The position numbers and the translations under genes are program-made. Of a DNA stretch of 57,005 bases, positions 23,745 to 31,310 are shown one piece after another. Source of the DNA: Rhodobiaceae bacterium. Its GTDB lineage: Bacteria > Pseudomonadota > Alphaproteobacteria > Parvibaculales > Parvibaculaceae. How positions within the stretch are numbered: the first letter of the stretch is position 1; each line of letters starts with the position of its first letter. The notes under the pieces are model-generated. The model was given only the letters and a program-made list of their open reading frames with translations. It ran no database searches and was not told the DNA's origin. The stretch lies in the NCBI GenBank assembly GCA_002715765.1, contig PAZY01000034.1:100479-157483 (forward strand), read 5' to 3'.

Positions 23745-26069
23745 ATGCTGGAACGTTTTTCAAACACTATAGTCACCCGCCCCCTTCTTATCGTATTCGT
23801 AATCGTCCTCATTGCGTTGTCTCTCTCCGTTCCGATCACCCAACTAGGGATGACATCTGATTACCGGGTTTTTTTCTCGCCAGAGAATCCTGAACTGGTC
23901 GCCTCTGACCGGTTCGAGCGGACCTATACCAGCAACGACACCGCCCTCATCGCGGTCAAACCGAAGACAGGTGATATCTTTCAAAACGACGTCCTCACCT
24001 TGTTGGTAGATTTGACTGATAAGAGCTGGACGCTGCCGCATGTCATCCGAGTCGATTCACCTATCAATTTTCAAAGAATTGAGGCGCAAGGCGACGACAT
24101 CATTATCGGCGATCTTGTTCCGCAGCCAATACCGAGAGATGAGGAAGATCTGCTACTATTGCGGGAAACCGCCCTCGCGCAGCCTCTTATCGTTAAAAGG
24201 CTTTTGTCAGAAGATGCGACGACAGCTGGCATCCTGCTGACCCTAAAGTTTCCCGGGAGCGATCACTCACGCCACGTGCCTGAGTCCATCCGTGCCATCC
24301 GGTCCCTCGTATCAGAATTGGAGACTCGCCACCCAGATATTCAGTTTGCGGTCACCGGCATGGCGCCGCTCACCTACGCCATGGACGAAATCACATTGCG
24401 CGAGCTCACGATTCTGCTACCAGGTATGCTGCTCGTGCTCACGTTTGTTCTTACGCTTCTTCTCCGAAGTCTAACGGCGGTCGCCGCCACTCTTATTGTT
24501 GTCGCCCTCTCAGCTACCTCGGCTATGGGGTTCGCCGGGGTGATCGGCATTAAATTGACAACGGTCTCCGTGGTCGCGCCAATAATCATCCTTACAGTTT
24601 CAGTTGCCGACAGCATACATTTGATAAGCTCCCTGCTCGAAGAACGACGAGATGGAAAGGACCTATTGTCCGCGATATCTGAATCCATGCGAGTCAATTC
24701 TGAACCTATTTTCCTCACAAGTCTAACTACGATGGTCGGCTTCTTGAGCCTCAATTTTTCCGAGTCTCCTCCTTTTCGCGACCTAGGAAATATCACAGCT
24801 GCCGGCGTCATTGTTGCTTGGGTGCTTTCGATGACGCTGCTCCCAGCGTTGCTCGTATTGTGGGGTATCCGGCAGCCCAACAGAAGATCGCGTGAAGCAG
24901 ATTGGCTTTTTCGGCTTGCCGATTCCGTGGTCAATCGGCGGCGACTGGTTCTCGTCGTAGCTGTCCTGCTGACAGCTGGTTCAGTTGCGAGTGTGCCCCT
25001 GAACAAGCTCGACGATAGATTTCTGCTATGGTTTGATAAAAGCATGAAACCTCGAGCCGACGCGGACTTTGTGACGGAGAACCTCACTGGGCCTTATCAG
25101 ATTGAGTTTTCACTTTCATCATCCCAGACACAGTCAGTTACGGACCCAAAGTACCTTAAGGATGTTGAAGCATTTGGTGACTGGCTCACCGCACAGCCAG
25201 GCGTGTCTCATGTTTATAGCCTGCCTGATGTCATGAAGCGTTTGAATCAAGCAATGAACGCAGGTGATCCACGTTTCTTTGTGCTCCCGGACAGTGCCGA
25301 TCTCGCCGCTCAATACCTGCTACTTTATGAATTCTCCCTCCCTTATGGATTGGATCTCAACACTCAGATCAATCTCAATAAGTCCGCTTCGCGGCTAACA
25401 GTAACGACGCTCGGCATTTCCTCAGCTGAGACGCGTGACTTGGCCCGCCGGGCTGAAAACTGGATCAGATCAAATGCAGATTATATCTCGCCGTCTGAAG
25501 GCACAGGGACCTCGGTCATGTTTGCCTTTGTCTCCAAAAGGACAATCGACAGCATGTTGGTTGGGACGGCAGTCGCGATCATACTGATCGGGATCACTAT
25601 CCTTGTGGCGCTCAAGAGCCTTAAGATCGGACTCATAAGCATGTTGCCGAACATCCTGCCCGTAACGATAACATTTGGTATCTGGGGGCTCTTGGTCGGC
25701 GAGATCGGGATTATCGGCTCAACCATTGCCGCATCGACGCTTGGCTTAGTCGTCGACGATACCGTTCATTTTCTCAGCAAATACCATCGCGCGCGGGAAG
25801 AACACGGACTGTCCACTCATGATGGCATCCGGTTCGCCTTTGAGCATGTTGGTCGGGCAATGTTAACCACGACTTTTGTCTTAGCGGCTGGCTTCTTCGT
25901 GCTCACATTTTCAGATTTCCTTCTCAATTGGCAGATGGGCGTTCTGACGATGATGACCATTTTCGCAGCCCTGATTCTGGATTTTTTCCTGTTACCAGCT
26001 CTCCTGATGGCGGTTGATCGTGAAAAAACCTGCGATTGCGCCACATGCCGAGTGCATGCGCTGGCATAG
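23745..26069 (+). CDS. RND superfamily (MMPL/SSD-type) exporter in copper regulon
   Basis: 774 residues, 12 predicted membrane helices in two halves, each with a periplasmic domain after the first helix. Features include VADSIHLISSLLEERRDGKD and VVDDTVHFLSKYHRAREEHG, the paired helix-4/helix-10 segments with acidic residues found in MMPL/hydrophobe-type RND proteins. It is not a CzcA-type metal pump by length or motifs. The C-terminus ends EKTCDCATCRVHALA, a CxCxxC-like cluster that could bind Cu(I). GGAG precedes the ATG at 23745. The CueR operator upstream strongly suggests copper induction. No periplasmic adaptor or outer-membrane partner is beside it. Confidence 0.9.
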   Translation: MLERFSNTIVTRPLLIVFVIVLIALSLSVPITQLGMTSDYRVFFSPENPELVASDRFERTYTSNDTALIAVKPKTGDIFQNDVLTLLVDLTDKSWTLPHVIRVDSPINFQRIEAQGDDIIIGDLVPQPIPRDEEDLLLLRETALAQPLIVKRLLSEDATTAGILLTLKFPGSDHSRHVPESIRAIRSLVSELETRHPDIQFAVTGMAPLTYAMDEITLRELTILLPGMLLVLTFVLTLLLRSLTAVAATLIVVALSATSAMGFAGVIGIKLTTVSVVAPIIILTVSVADSIHLISSLLEERRDGKDLLSAISESMRVNSEPIFLTSLTTMVGFLSLNFSESPPFRDLGNITAAGVIVAWVLSMTLLPALLVLWGIRQPNRRSREADWLFRLADSVVNRRRLVLVVAVLLTAGSVASVPLNKLDDRFLLWFDKSMKPRADADFVTENLTGPYQIEFSLSSSQTQSVTDPKYLKDVEAFGDWLTAQPGVSHVYSLPDVMKRLNQAMNAGDPRFFVLPDSADLAAQYLLLYEFSLPYGLDLNTQINLNKSASRLTVTTLGISSAETRDLARRAENWIRSNADYISPSEGTGTSVMFAFVSKRTIDSMLVGTAVAIILIGITILVALKSLKIGLISMLPNILPVTITFGIWGLLVGEIGIIGSTIAASTLGLVVDDTVHFLSKYHRAREEHGLSTHDGIRFAFEHVGRAMLTTTFVLAAGFFVLTFSDFLLNWQMGVLTMMTIFAALILDFFLLPALLMAVDREKTCDCATCRVHALA

Positions 26070-26093
26070 ATTATCGGGCCTGACTCATAGTTG

Positions 26094-26124
26094 TTGACCT
26101 TCCACCTAGTGGAAGCTTCATATT
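26094..26124 (+). promoter_or_regulatory. CueR-type promoter for the copAB oxidase operon
   Basis: TTGACC (26094-26099) and CATATT (26119-26124) with a 19-bp spacer TTCCACCTAGTGGAAGCTT. The dyad is ACCTTCCAC...GTGGAAGCT with one mismatch. Transcription would start near 26131, so the downstream gene's start must be later than 26134. Confidence 0.85.
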
Positions 26125-26160
26125 CATCGTCCTATGTGCTCAGAACCCAGCAGATTCGCT

Positions 26161-26553
26161 ATGCACTTGCGTCGATTGACACTCGTTTTGGTGTGCGCAA
26201 TTTTCGTCACCGCGCCGCTACAGCGCGCTTATTCCCATGTTCCGGCGGCCGGGAACATCCAGACGTCAAGCCAGACTCAAGCTTCAGATATTGACGCTCG
26301 CTTACACGACAACATGCTGCACCACTCGCCTCGTCAAAGGGACGCTGGCGAAAACAATCACCAAAATACCCCAGGATGCTGCCCCACTGACCATCCTTCA
26401 CAAACGCCGACTTTTTGTGCCGACTGTCTAGTTGTTGGGATATTGGATACCCCGCCTGCGAGCCAGGCGTCCCGACTGGTTGATGTGGCGACACGCAGAA
26501 CCTTTGCTCAAAGCGTCGACTTTGCCGGCGACGCTCCGGTGCCCAAAAGTTGA
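26161..26553 (+). CDS. Small exported Cys/His protein, first gene of copper operon
   Basis: About 130 residues. The signal peptide MHLRRLTLVLVCAIFVTAPLQ begins at 26161; an upstream ATG at 26134 is almost at the predicted transcription start and adds nothing signal-like. The mature part has a His-containing segment (RLHDNMLHHSP) and the motif PGCCPTDHPSQTP followed by FCADCLVV, with two cysteine pairs. It resembles the small DUF2946-type proteins found in copper operons, but I am not certain of the family. Probably a periplasmic copper-binding or sensing accessory. It is followed by the multicopper oxidase gene after 81 bp. Confidence 0.6.
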   Translation: MHLRRLTLVLVCAIFVTAPLQRAYSHVPAAGNIQTSSQTQASDIDARLHDNMLHHSPRQRDAGENNHQNTPGCCPTDHPSQTPTFCADCLVVGILDTPPASQASRLVDVATRRTFAQSVDFAGDAPVPKS

Positions 26554-26634
26554 CCAGATAGATAGCCGACCTTGCAGCTAACAGGACGGCACTTGTTTGG
26601 CGCATCGCGCCTAGGTAACTTTTGGAGATACACA

Positions 26635-28557
26635 ATGACTATGAACATCAGATCGTGCGCGTTCGTTGCCCTGCTGGCAATGACAGGCACAGCAAATGCT
26701 GGTGAGTACACGCTTTCGATCGATGAGACGCGCGTGAACTTTACCGGCGCCGAGGCAGACGCCCTGGCGATCAACGGCAGTATCCCTGCACCCTTATTGC
26801 GTTTTACGGATGGTGAAGACGTCACCATTCACGTGACAAACAATTTGGACGAAACATCGTCCATTCACTGGCACGGACTCTTAGTGCCACCGGAGATGGA
26901 CGGAGTCCCCGGCATCAGTTTCGATGGCATTCCGCCTGGCGAAACATTCACCTACCGTTTTCCCATCCGGCAGACCGGCACCTATTGGTATCACTCGCAT
27001 TCAGGCTATCAGGAGCAGGAAGGCATCTATGGCCCCATGATTATTGATCCCATAGGTCCAGACCCGGTCGCATATGACAGAGAGTTTGTTGTTCTTCTAT
27101 CTGATTGGAAAGATGATGACCCTGCAGACGTGCACGCCAACCTGAAGGCTTCCAGCGACTACTATAATTATGCTCAAAGAACGGTGTTTGATTTTTTCGA
27201 CGATGTTTCCGAACGCGGATTGGGCGCTACTGTAGAAGATCGGCTCGCATGGGGTGAAATGCGAATGATGCCGACGGACCTATCCGACGTTTCTGGCTAT
27301 ACCTTTCTCACGAACGGCCAAACAACCGAAGCCCCATGGACGGGTCAGTTTGTACCAGGTGAACGGGTTCGCCTGCGGTTTATTAACGGCGCTGCCATGA
27401 GCTATTTTGATATCCGCATTCCTGGCTTACAGATGGAAGTGGTGCAGACTGACGGACAGAATGTTGTTCCAGTCACGGTTGATGAATTCCGTATCGCCGT
27501 CGCGGAGACCTATGACGTTGTCGTTACACCGCAGGAAGCTGGACCCTACCAAATTCTCGCTGAATCGATTGATCGGACGGGATTTGCCGCCGGCGTTCTG
27601 TCAACGCAAGAAGGCATTGGCTCAGTTACGCTCCCGCCATCACGCCCAAGATCTTTGCTAACCATGGCTGACATGGGGATGAACCATGGTGGTATGGGTG
27701 ACGAGATTTCATCGCAAGGCACGATGGACCACGCTGCTATGGGAGACGAGATGCCATCGCAGAGCACCATGGACCATGCAGCGATGGGCCAGGACATGCC
27801 ACCGCGAGGCACGATGGACCACGCTGCTATGGGACACGAGATGCCGTCGCAAGGCACGATGGACCACGCTGCCATGGGACACGAGATGCCGTCGCAAAGC
27901 ACCATGGATCATGCAGCGATGGGCCACGACATGCCACCGCAAGGCACGATGGACCACGCTGCCATGGGCCACGAGATGCCGTCGCAGAGCACCATGGATC
28001 ATGCAGCGATGGGCCACGACATGCCGCAGCAAGGCACTATGGACCACGCTGCCATGGGACATGGTGGGCCTGTCAGCAATGACGTCTTCTCACCGCCGGT
28101 TGGAGCACCTGAGGGCGCTAAAATTCTCACCTATGCAGACCTTGCGGCACTTGAACCAAACACCGACCTCAGGGAGCCTGAACGGGAAATTGTCGTCCGG
28201 CTCGGTGGCAATATGGAGCGTTACATTTGGACATTGAACGGTGAAAAATTCGCCGATGCTGGCCCAATCATGTTGCGATATGGCGAGCGCGTTAAGCTCA
28301 CCTTTATCAACGAGACCATGATGAACCACCCGATGCATCTGCACGGCATGTTTGTTGAGTTGGACAATGGTCAACCCACAGAAACCCAACCGCGCAAGCA
28401 CGTAGTAAACGTAGGACCAGGAAGAACCTACTCGGTCGATATAACCGCTGACGAAGCTGGTGAATGGGCTTTCCATTGCCACCTCATGTACCACATGTCT
28501 TCAGGCATGTTCCGTAAGGTCGTCGTGGCCAAACTCGCAGCGGAGGCAATCCAATGA
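26635..28557 (+). CDS. copA: Copper-resistance multicopper oxidase CopA/PcoA
   Basis: About 640 residues. A signal peptide (CAFVALLAMTGTANA) is followed by three cupredoxin domains. Copper motifs in order: HWHG, YWYHSHSG, HPMHLHGM and HCHLMYHMSSGM, the last giving the type 1 Cys, His and Met. Between domains 2 and 3 sits a Met/His-rich insert of eight 15-residue repeats (27697-28056). GGAGA is 8 bp before ATG 26635, which replaces the upstream in-frame ATG at 26572. It oxidises or sequesters Cu(I) in the periplasm. It is controlled by the CueR promoter at 26094 and overlaps copB by 4 bp. No twin-arginine motif is visible, which is unusual for PcoA-like proteins. Confidence 0.93.
   Translation: MTMNIRSCAFVALLAMTGTANAGEYTLSIDETRVNFTGAEADALAINGSIPAPLLRFTDGEDVTIHVTNNLDETSSIHWHGLLVPPEMDGVPGISFDGIPPGETFTYRFPIRQTGTYWYHSHSGYQEQEGIYGPMIIDPIGPDPVAYDREFVVLLSDWKDDDPADVHANLKASSDYYNYAQRTVFDFFDDVSERGLGATVEDRLAWGEMRMMPTDLSDVSGYTFLTNGQTTEAPWTGQFVPGERVRLRFINGAAMSYFDIRIPGLQMEVVQTDGQNVVPVTVDEFRIAVAETYDVVVTPQEAGPYQILAESIDRTGFAAGVLSTQEGIGSVTLPPSRPRSLLTMADMGMNHGGMGDEISSQGTMDHAAMGDEMPSQSTMDHAAMGQDMPPRGTMDHAAMGHEMPSQGTMDHAAMGHEMPSQSTMDHAAMGHDMPPQGTMDHAAMGHEMPSQSTMDHAAMGHDMPQQGTMDHAAMGHGGPVSNDVFSPPVGAPEGAKILTYADLAALEPNTDLREPEREIVVRLGGNMERYIWTLNGEKFADAGPIMLRYGERVKLTFINETMMNHPMHLHGMFVELDNGQPTETQPRKHVVNVGPGRTYSVDITADEAGEWAFHCHLMYHMSSGMFRKVVVAKLAAEAIQ
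27697..28056 (+). repeat. Eight in-frame 45-bp repeats encoding Met/His copper-binding units
   Basis: Eight tandem units of 15 codons, consensus G(D/H)EMPSQ(G/S)TMDHAAM, continue in frame with the oxidase. The copies differ by a few codons (GHEMPSQ, GHDMPPQ, GQDMPPR). Each offers about three Met and one to two His, as in other CopA Met-rich segments. Near identity in DNA indicates recent expansion by slippage or recombination. Confidence 0.95.
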
Positions 28558-29276
28558 ACATCAATAAGAAGACATACTCACTGGTGGTAGCGGGCTTCGC
28601 TCTCAGTATCACCTGGTTTGTCATACCGGCTGTTGCCGCGGAGGCAGAACCAATGTTCAAATATTTTCAATTGGAGGCTGATTATGCCGATTGGGGAAGC
28701 AATAAGCGGGAAGTGACATGGGAAGGTTCAGGCTGGTATGGCGGTGACAGCGAGAAAATCTGGGTCAAGACTGAGGGTGAATGGGGTAATGGCGACTTAG
28801 AGGAATCTGAGCTGCAGGCCCTCTACAGCCGGAACATCGCTCCTTTCTGGGATGTACAAGCAGGCCTGCGCCATGACTTCCGGCCGGACCCGACAAACTA
28901 TCTTGCTGTAGCTTTCGTTGGTCTAGCTCCCTACTGGTTTGAATTAGACACATCGCTATTCGTAAGCGACGAAGGAGACGTGAGTCTTCGAGGCCAGGCA
29001 GAATATGATCTCCTCCTCACGCAGAAGCTCATTCTGTCGCCCTACGGCGAAGTAAACATCTTTGCGAGCGATGTACCCGAGCAAGAGGTTGGTGCTGGTA
29101 TCGCCAACATCGACACTGGGCTCCAGCTCAGATATGAAATCAGAAGAGAGTTTGCTCCCTATATCGACTTCAACTATGTCGGTCTGTTTGGCGAGACTAA
29201 ATCTCTCGCCGAGGCAGACAACAAAGATGCGAACGACTTTACGGTTCGTCTTGGTGTCCGGTTCTGGTTGAATTAA
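28554..29276 (+). CDS. copB: Copper-resistance outer-membrane protein CopB/PcoB
   Basis: 240 residues with a signal peptide cut after VAAEA. The body matches CopB: FKYFQLEADYADW, EWGNGDLEESELQALYSRNIAPFWDVQAGLRHD and a C-terminal barrel ending in RLGVRFWLN. It lacks the long Met/His-rich N-terminal extension of many CopB proteins; that function is carried by the repeats in the oxidase. It overlaps the oxidase gene (ATGA) and ends 24 bp before a strong terminator, so the unit is small protein-copA-copB. Confidence 0.92.
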   Translation: MNINKKTYSLVVAGFALSITWFVIPAVAAEAEPMFKYFQLEADYADWGSNKREVTWEGSGWYGGDSEKIWVKTEGEWGNGDLEESELQALYSRNIAPFWDVQAGLRHDFRPDPTNYLAVAFVGLAPYWFELDTSLFVSDEGDVSLRGQAEYDLLLTQKLILSPYGEVNIFASDVPEQEVGAGIANIDTGLQLRYEIRREFAPYIDFNYVGLFGETKSLAEADNKDANDFTVRLGVRFWLN

Positions 29277-29300
29277 CCTACTGGCACATTGGCAAAAAGG

Positions 29301-29336
29301 AGCCCCGCAACTCACAATCTAGTTGCGGGGCTTTTC
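29301..29336 (+). terminator. Rho-independent terminator after copB
   Basis: AGCCCCGCAACT, 8-nt loop, AGTTGCGGGGCT: a perfect 12-bp stem followed by TTTCTGTT. It closes the CueR-controlled copAB operon and also separates it from the convergent minus-strand genes. Confidence 0.9.
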
Positions 29337-29353
29337 TGTTGTGATGCCATGCT

Positions 29354-29608
29354 TCAGTCAGCAGCGGCCCGCCCTATGGGAGAAAACTGGTACGCCAAAA
29401 CGTAGAGTACCGCGATGTACCACCCATAGACAATCAACTCGGCGAATCCGATCACGATGCCTATCGGTGACAGGCTAAACCCAGGCAACAGAGGAGCCCA
29501 AAGCTCGTGCATTGAGAATTGTGGCAGAAGCTGATCGAATACAAGACAGAGCGCATAGCTGACAACCAGCACACTACTTAGAGCGAAACCAATACGGTTG
29601 ATAGACAT
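29354..29608 (-). CDS. Small two-helix membrane protein (DUF5676-like)
   Basis: 84 residues from ATG 29608; an upstream ATG at 29659 is in frame but less likely. Two hydrophobic helices (IGFALSSVLVVSYALCLVF and GIVIGFAELIVYGWYIAVLYVLAY) flank the sequence MHELWAPLLPGF. The pattern matches small inner-membrane proteins annotated DUF5676 that I recall from heavy-metal and copper clusters. It is the last of three or four minus-strand genes for small exported proteins. Function unknown. Confidence 0.7.
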   Translation of the reverse strand: MSINRIGFALSSVLVVSYALCLVFDQLLPQFSMHELWAPLLPGFSLSPIGIVIGFAELIVYGWYIAVLYVLAYQFSPIGRAAAD

Positions 29609-29683
29609 TTTGTCTGTTCCTTTCAATCTGTCGAAAGACAGCACCCGGAAGCTAAGCAAATGACCTCCGGTCGCCGTTGCTTC

Positions 29684-30076
29684 CTAGTTCCCCATGCCCA
29701 TACCGCCTGAATGCATATTCTCCATACATTGACGCATTTTCCCGTGCATATGAGCGTGCATATCGGATCGATGGCCCATGGCCATATTGCCCCGTGACAT
29801 TGCATTGGCGCGCCTGCCCATCATCTCCTTACACTTAGCCATGTTCTCCATTCCTTGACCGTTCATCATAGGCATTCCATTCATCATGGGCATGTCATGC
29901 ATCGGACGATGGGTTTCCGATTGCGGCGCAGTGTCGGCCGCTGGACCTCCACTTACGTCAACGGTCTGTTGCCCGTGGCGAGGACTTCTTGTCGAGGCTG
30001 CTGACGCCTCCGCTGCAAGGAAGCCAAGACTAATGATTGCTACAGCTGCAGCATATTTTCTGTTTATCTGTTTCAT
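29684..30076 (-). CDS. Met/His-rich exported copper-binding protein
   Basis: About 130 residues from ATG 30076, with a signal peptide (KYAAAVAIISLGFLAAEASA). The mature protein is dominated by Met and His: HRPMHDMPMMNGMPMMNG, then GRRANAMSRGNMAMGHRSDMHAHMHGKM and HSGGMGMG. Such sequences bind Cu(I) in the periplasm. The frame is open up to 30154 but the extra residues look non-coding. It lies between the DUF5676-like gene and another small exported protein gene, all on the minus strand. I do not recognise a named family. Confidence 0.75.
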   Translation of the reverse strand: MKQINRKYAAAVAIISLGFLAAEASAASTRSPRHGQQTVDVSGGPAADTAPQSETHRPMHDMPMMNGMPMMNGQGMENMAKCKEMMGRRANAMSRGNMAMGHRSDMHAHMHGKMRQCMENMHSGGMGMGN

Positions 30077-30198
30077 TCTACCAACTCCAGTTTGAGTTTC
30101 TGTACCCTTTGCCAAAAGGCAGGGCCGACAGAGCTTCACGGTCTGCCCCGGCACATTTCCTTGAGCCTTTGGCCGATCACGTTTTGCGTAACTTCTCC

Positions 30199-30549
30199 CT
30201 AGGAGAGATGAATTGGCGGATGAAGCGGCGTATCGACGCTATGGGCGGATGGACTGCGAACAACAGAGTGTTTTTCGCAATCTAAGGCTAAAGGCTGGCA
30301 CACTTGCGATTGCACAATAAGTATCGCATTACACATACCGCTGTTTGAACAACACACTCCACCTGAATGGTCATGCTTCACCAACTCATCTTTTTGCTCA
30401 GGGATCCGCGAGTCGTGATCCTGTCCTAATGAGTGCTGTACTTCTGCGTGTGTTGCAGAATCCGAATGTATATGCGCAGCCGCGCTTGCCGCCCCGAATG
30501 GATGGAGCAGAAAACTCATAACGATAGCGAACACCGCGATACGGATCAT
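30199..30549 (-). CDS. Small exported His/Cys protein
   Basis: 116 residues with an N-terminal signal peptide (VFAIVMSFLLHPFGAASA) and a His-rich start of the mature part (AHIHSDSATHAEVQHSLGQDHD), then a GGVCCSNSGMC cysteine cluster. The layout is close to the exported protein at 26161, and the two may be distant paralogues (His-rich stretch, CC pair, further Cys). Probably periplasmic metal binding. It lies about 90 bp downstream of the cupredoxin gene, same strand, likely co-transcribed from the CueR-type promoter at 31175-31205. Confidence 0.65.
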   Translation of the reverse strand: MIRIAVFAIVMSFLLHPFGAASAAAHIHSDSATHAEVQHSLGQDHDSRIPEQKDELVKHDHSGGVCCSNSGMCNAILIVQSQVCQPLALDCEKHSVVRSPSAHSVDTPLHPPIHLS

Positions 30550-30640
30550 TCAAAACACCGTCTAGGTTTGGCTAGTCATCTACACGCAGACTAAGCGCTG
30601 ACCTTTTAGCTGGAAATGACACACATCAATCACAAACTCA

Positions 30641-31135
30641 TCAGCTTTGAAGCTCAAATTTGCCGCGCATTCCAGACTCAAAGTGGCCCGGGATATTGCA
30701 GCCAAATTCCAGGCTTTCCCCCTCACCAAACGTCCAAACAAGCTCAGTCGTCTCACCCGGGGCAACCATCACGGCATTCTGAGCCTGATGCTTGTGGGCA
30801 TGCCCATCTGAGGCACCAGACATCATTGCCTGCATCTCGGCTCTGTGGGCTGTCTGGGTGTCTGCGTCACCGATCGTAAAGTCGTGGTCTAATTCACCTT
30901 CGTTGCGGATCAGAAACCGGACTGTTTCGCCTGGGCTCACTTGGATTTCGTCTGTCGAGAACTCATTATCTCTGGCGATCACTTCGATCGTCCGTATCGC
31001 GTCAGCATCAGATGTCGCCGTGGTGTGGTGCGATCCTGCCGTATGACCCGCGCCCGCCAACGCGGCCTCGAAGCTCAACAACGAAGCTACTGCTGCGCCT
31101 AGCAGCGCATTGTAACGATATATCTTCGAATTCAT
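30641..31135 (-). CDS. Periplasmic cupredoxin-like copper protein
   Basis: 164 residues: signal peptide to about 27, a short His-containing linker (AGHTAGSHHTT), then one plastocyanin-like domain. Copper ligands are visible as His in GELDHDFTIG, Cys in EFGCNIPGHFESGM, the following His and the Met. An insert with HAHKHQ lies in the middle. It may carry copper or electrons in the periplasm. It is transcribed from a CueR-type promoter (31175-31205) and probably leads a minus-strand unit with the small exported proteins downstream. Confidence 0.88.
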   Translation of the reverse strand: MNSKIYRYNALLGAAVASLLSFEAALAGAGHTAGSHHTTATSDADAIRTIEVIARDNEFSTDEIQVSPGETVRFLIRNEGELDHDFTIGDADTQTAHRAEMQAMMSGASDGHAHKHQAQNAVMVAPGETTELVWTFGEGESLEFGCNIPGHFESGMRGKFELQS

Positions 31136-31174
31136 GACGTTCTCCTTTTGTTGCGAGCAAATTGCTCGACAGTT

Positions 31175-31205
31175 ACTCTCCAGCTTCCAGTGGGAGGAAG
31201 GTCAA
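31175..31205 (-). promoter_or_regulatory. CueR-type promoter for the cupredoxin gene
   Basis: On the minus strand TTGACC (31205-31200), 19-bp spacer TTCCTCCCACTGGAAGCTG, then GAGAGT (31180-31175). Dyad AGCTTCC...GGAAGGT at 31182-31202 with one mismatch. The -10 is poor, as is common in MerR-family activated promoters. Confidence 0.75.
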
Positions 31206-31239
31206 GATCAACAAAATCTATGAGTCACACGAACAGCAC

Positions 31240-31270
31240 TTTACCTTCCAGTGGGTGGAAGGAATATCTT
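31240..31270 (+). promoter_or_regulatory. CueR-type promoter for the CopA ATPase gene
   Basis: TTTACC (31240-31245), 19-bp spacer TTCCAGTGGGTGGAAGGAA, TATCTT (31265-31270). Dyad ACCTTCCA...TGGAAGGA. Transcription would start near 31277, which rules out the in-frame ATG at 31251 and supports ATG 31311 as the ATPase start. Confidence 0.85.
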
Positions 31271-31310
31271 TCGACCTAATGCCGAATTTCTGCAGGTGGA
31301 GAACACTCAA

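Noticed and set aside
27697-28056. Regular 45-bp repeats as a CRISPR array
   Set aside because: The repeats are in frame with the oxidase, have no unique spacers, and encode Met/His units.
30590-30625. Possible sixth CueR dyad (ACCTTTTAGCTGGAAAT)
   Set aside because: One arm is poor, no -35/-10 pair at 19 bp faces the gene at 30549, and it lies close behind the cupredoxin stop codon.
31251-31310. ATPase start at 31251
   Set aside because: It lies inside the spacer of the CueR promoter, upstream of the predicted transcription start.
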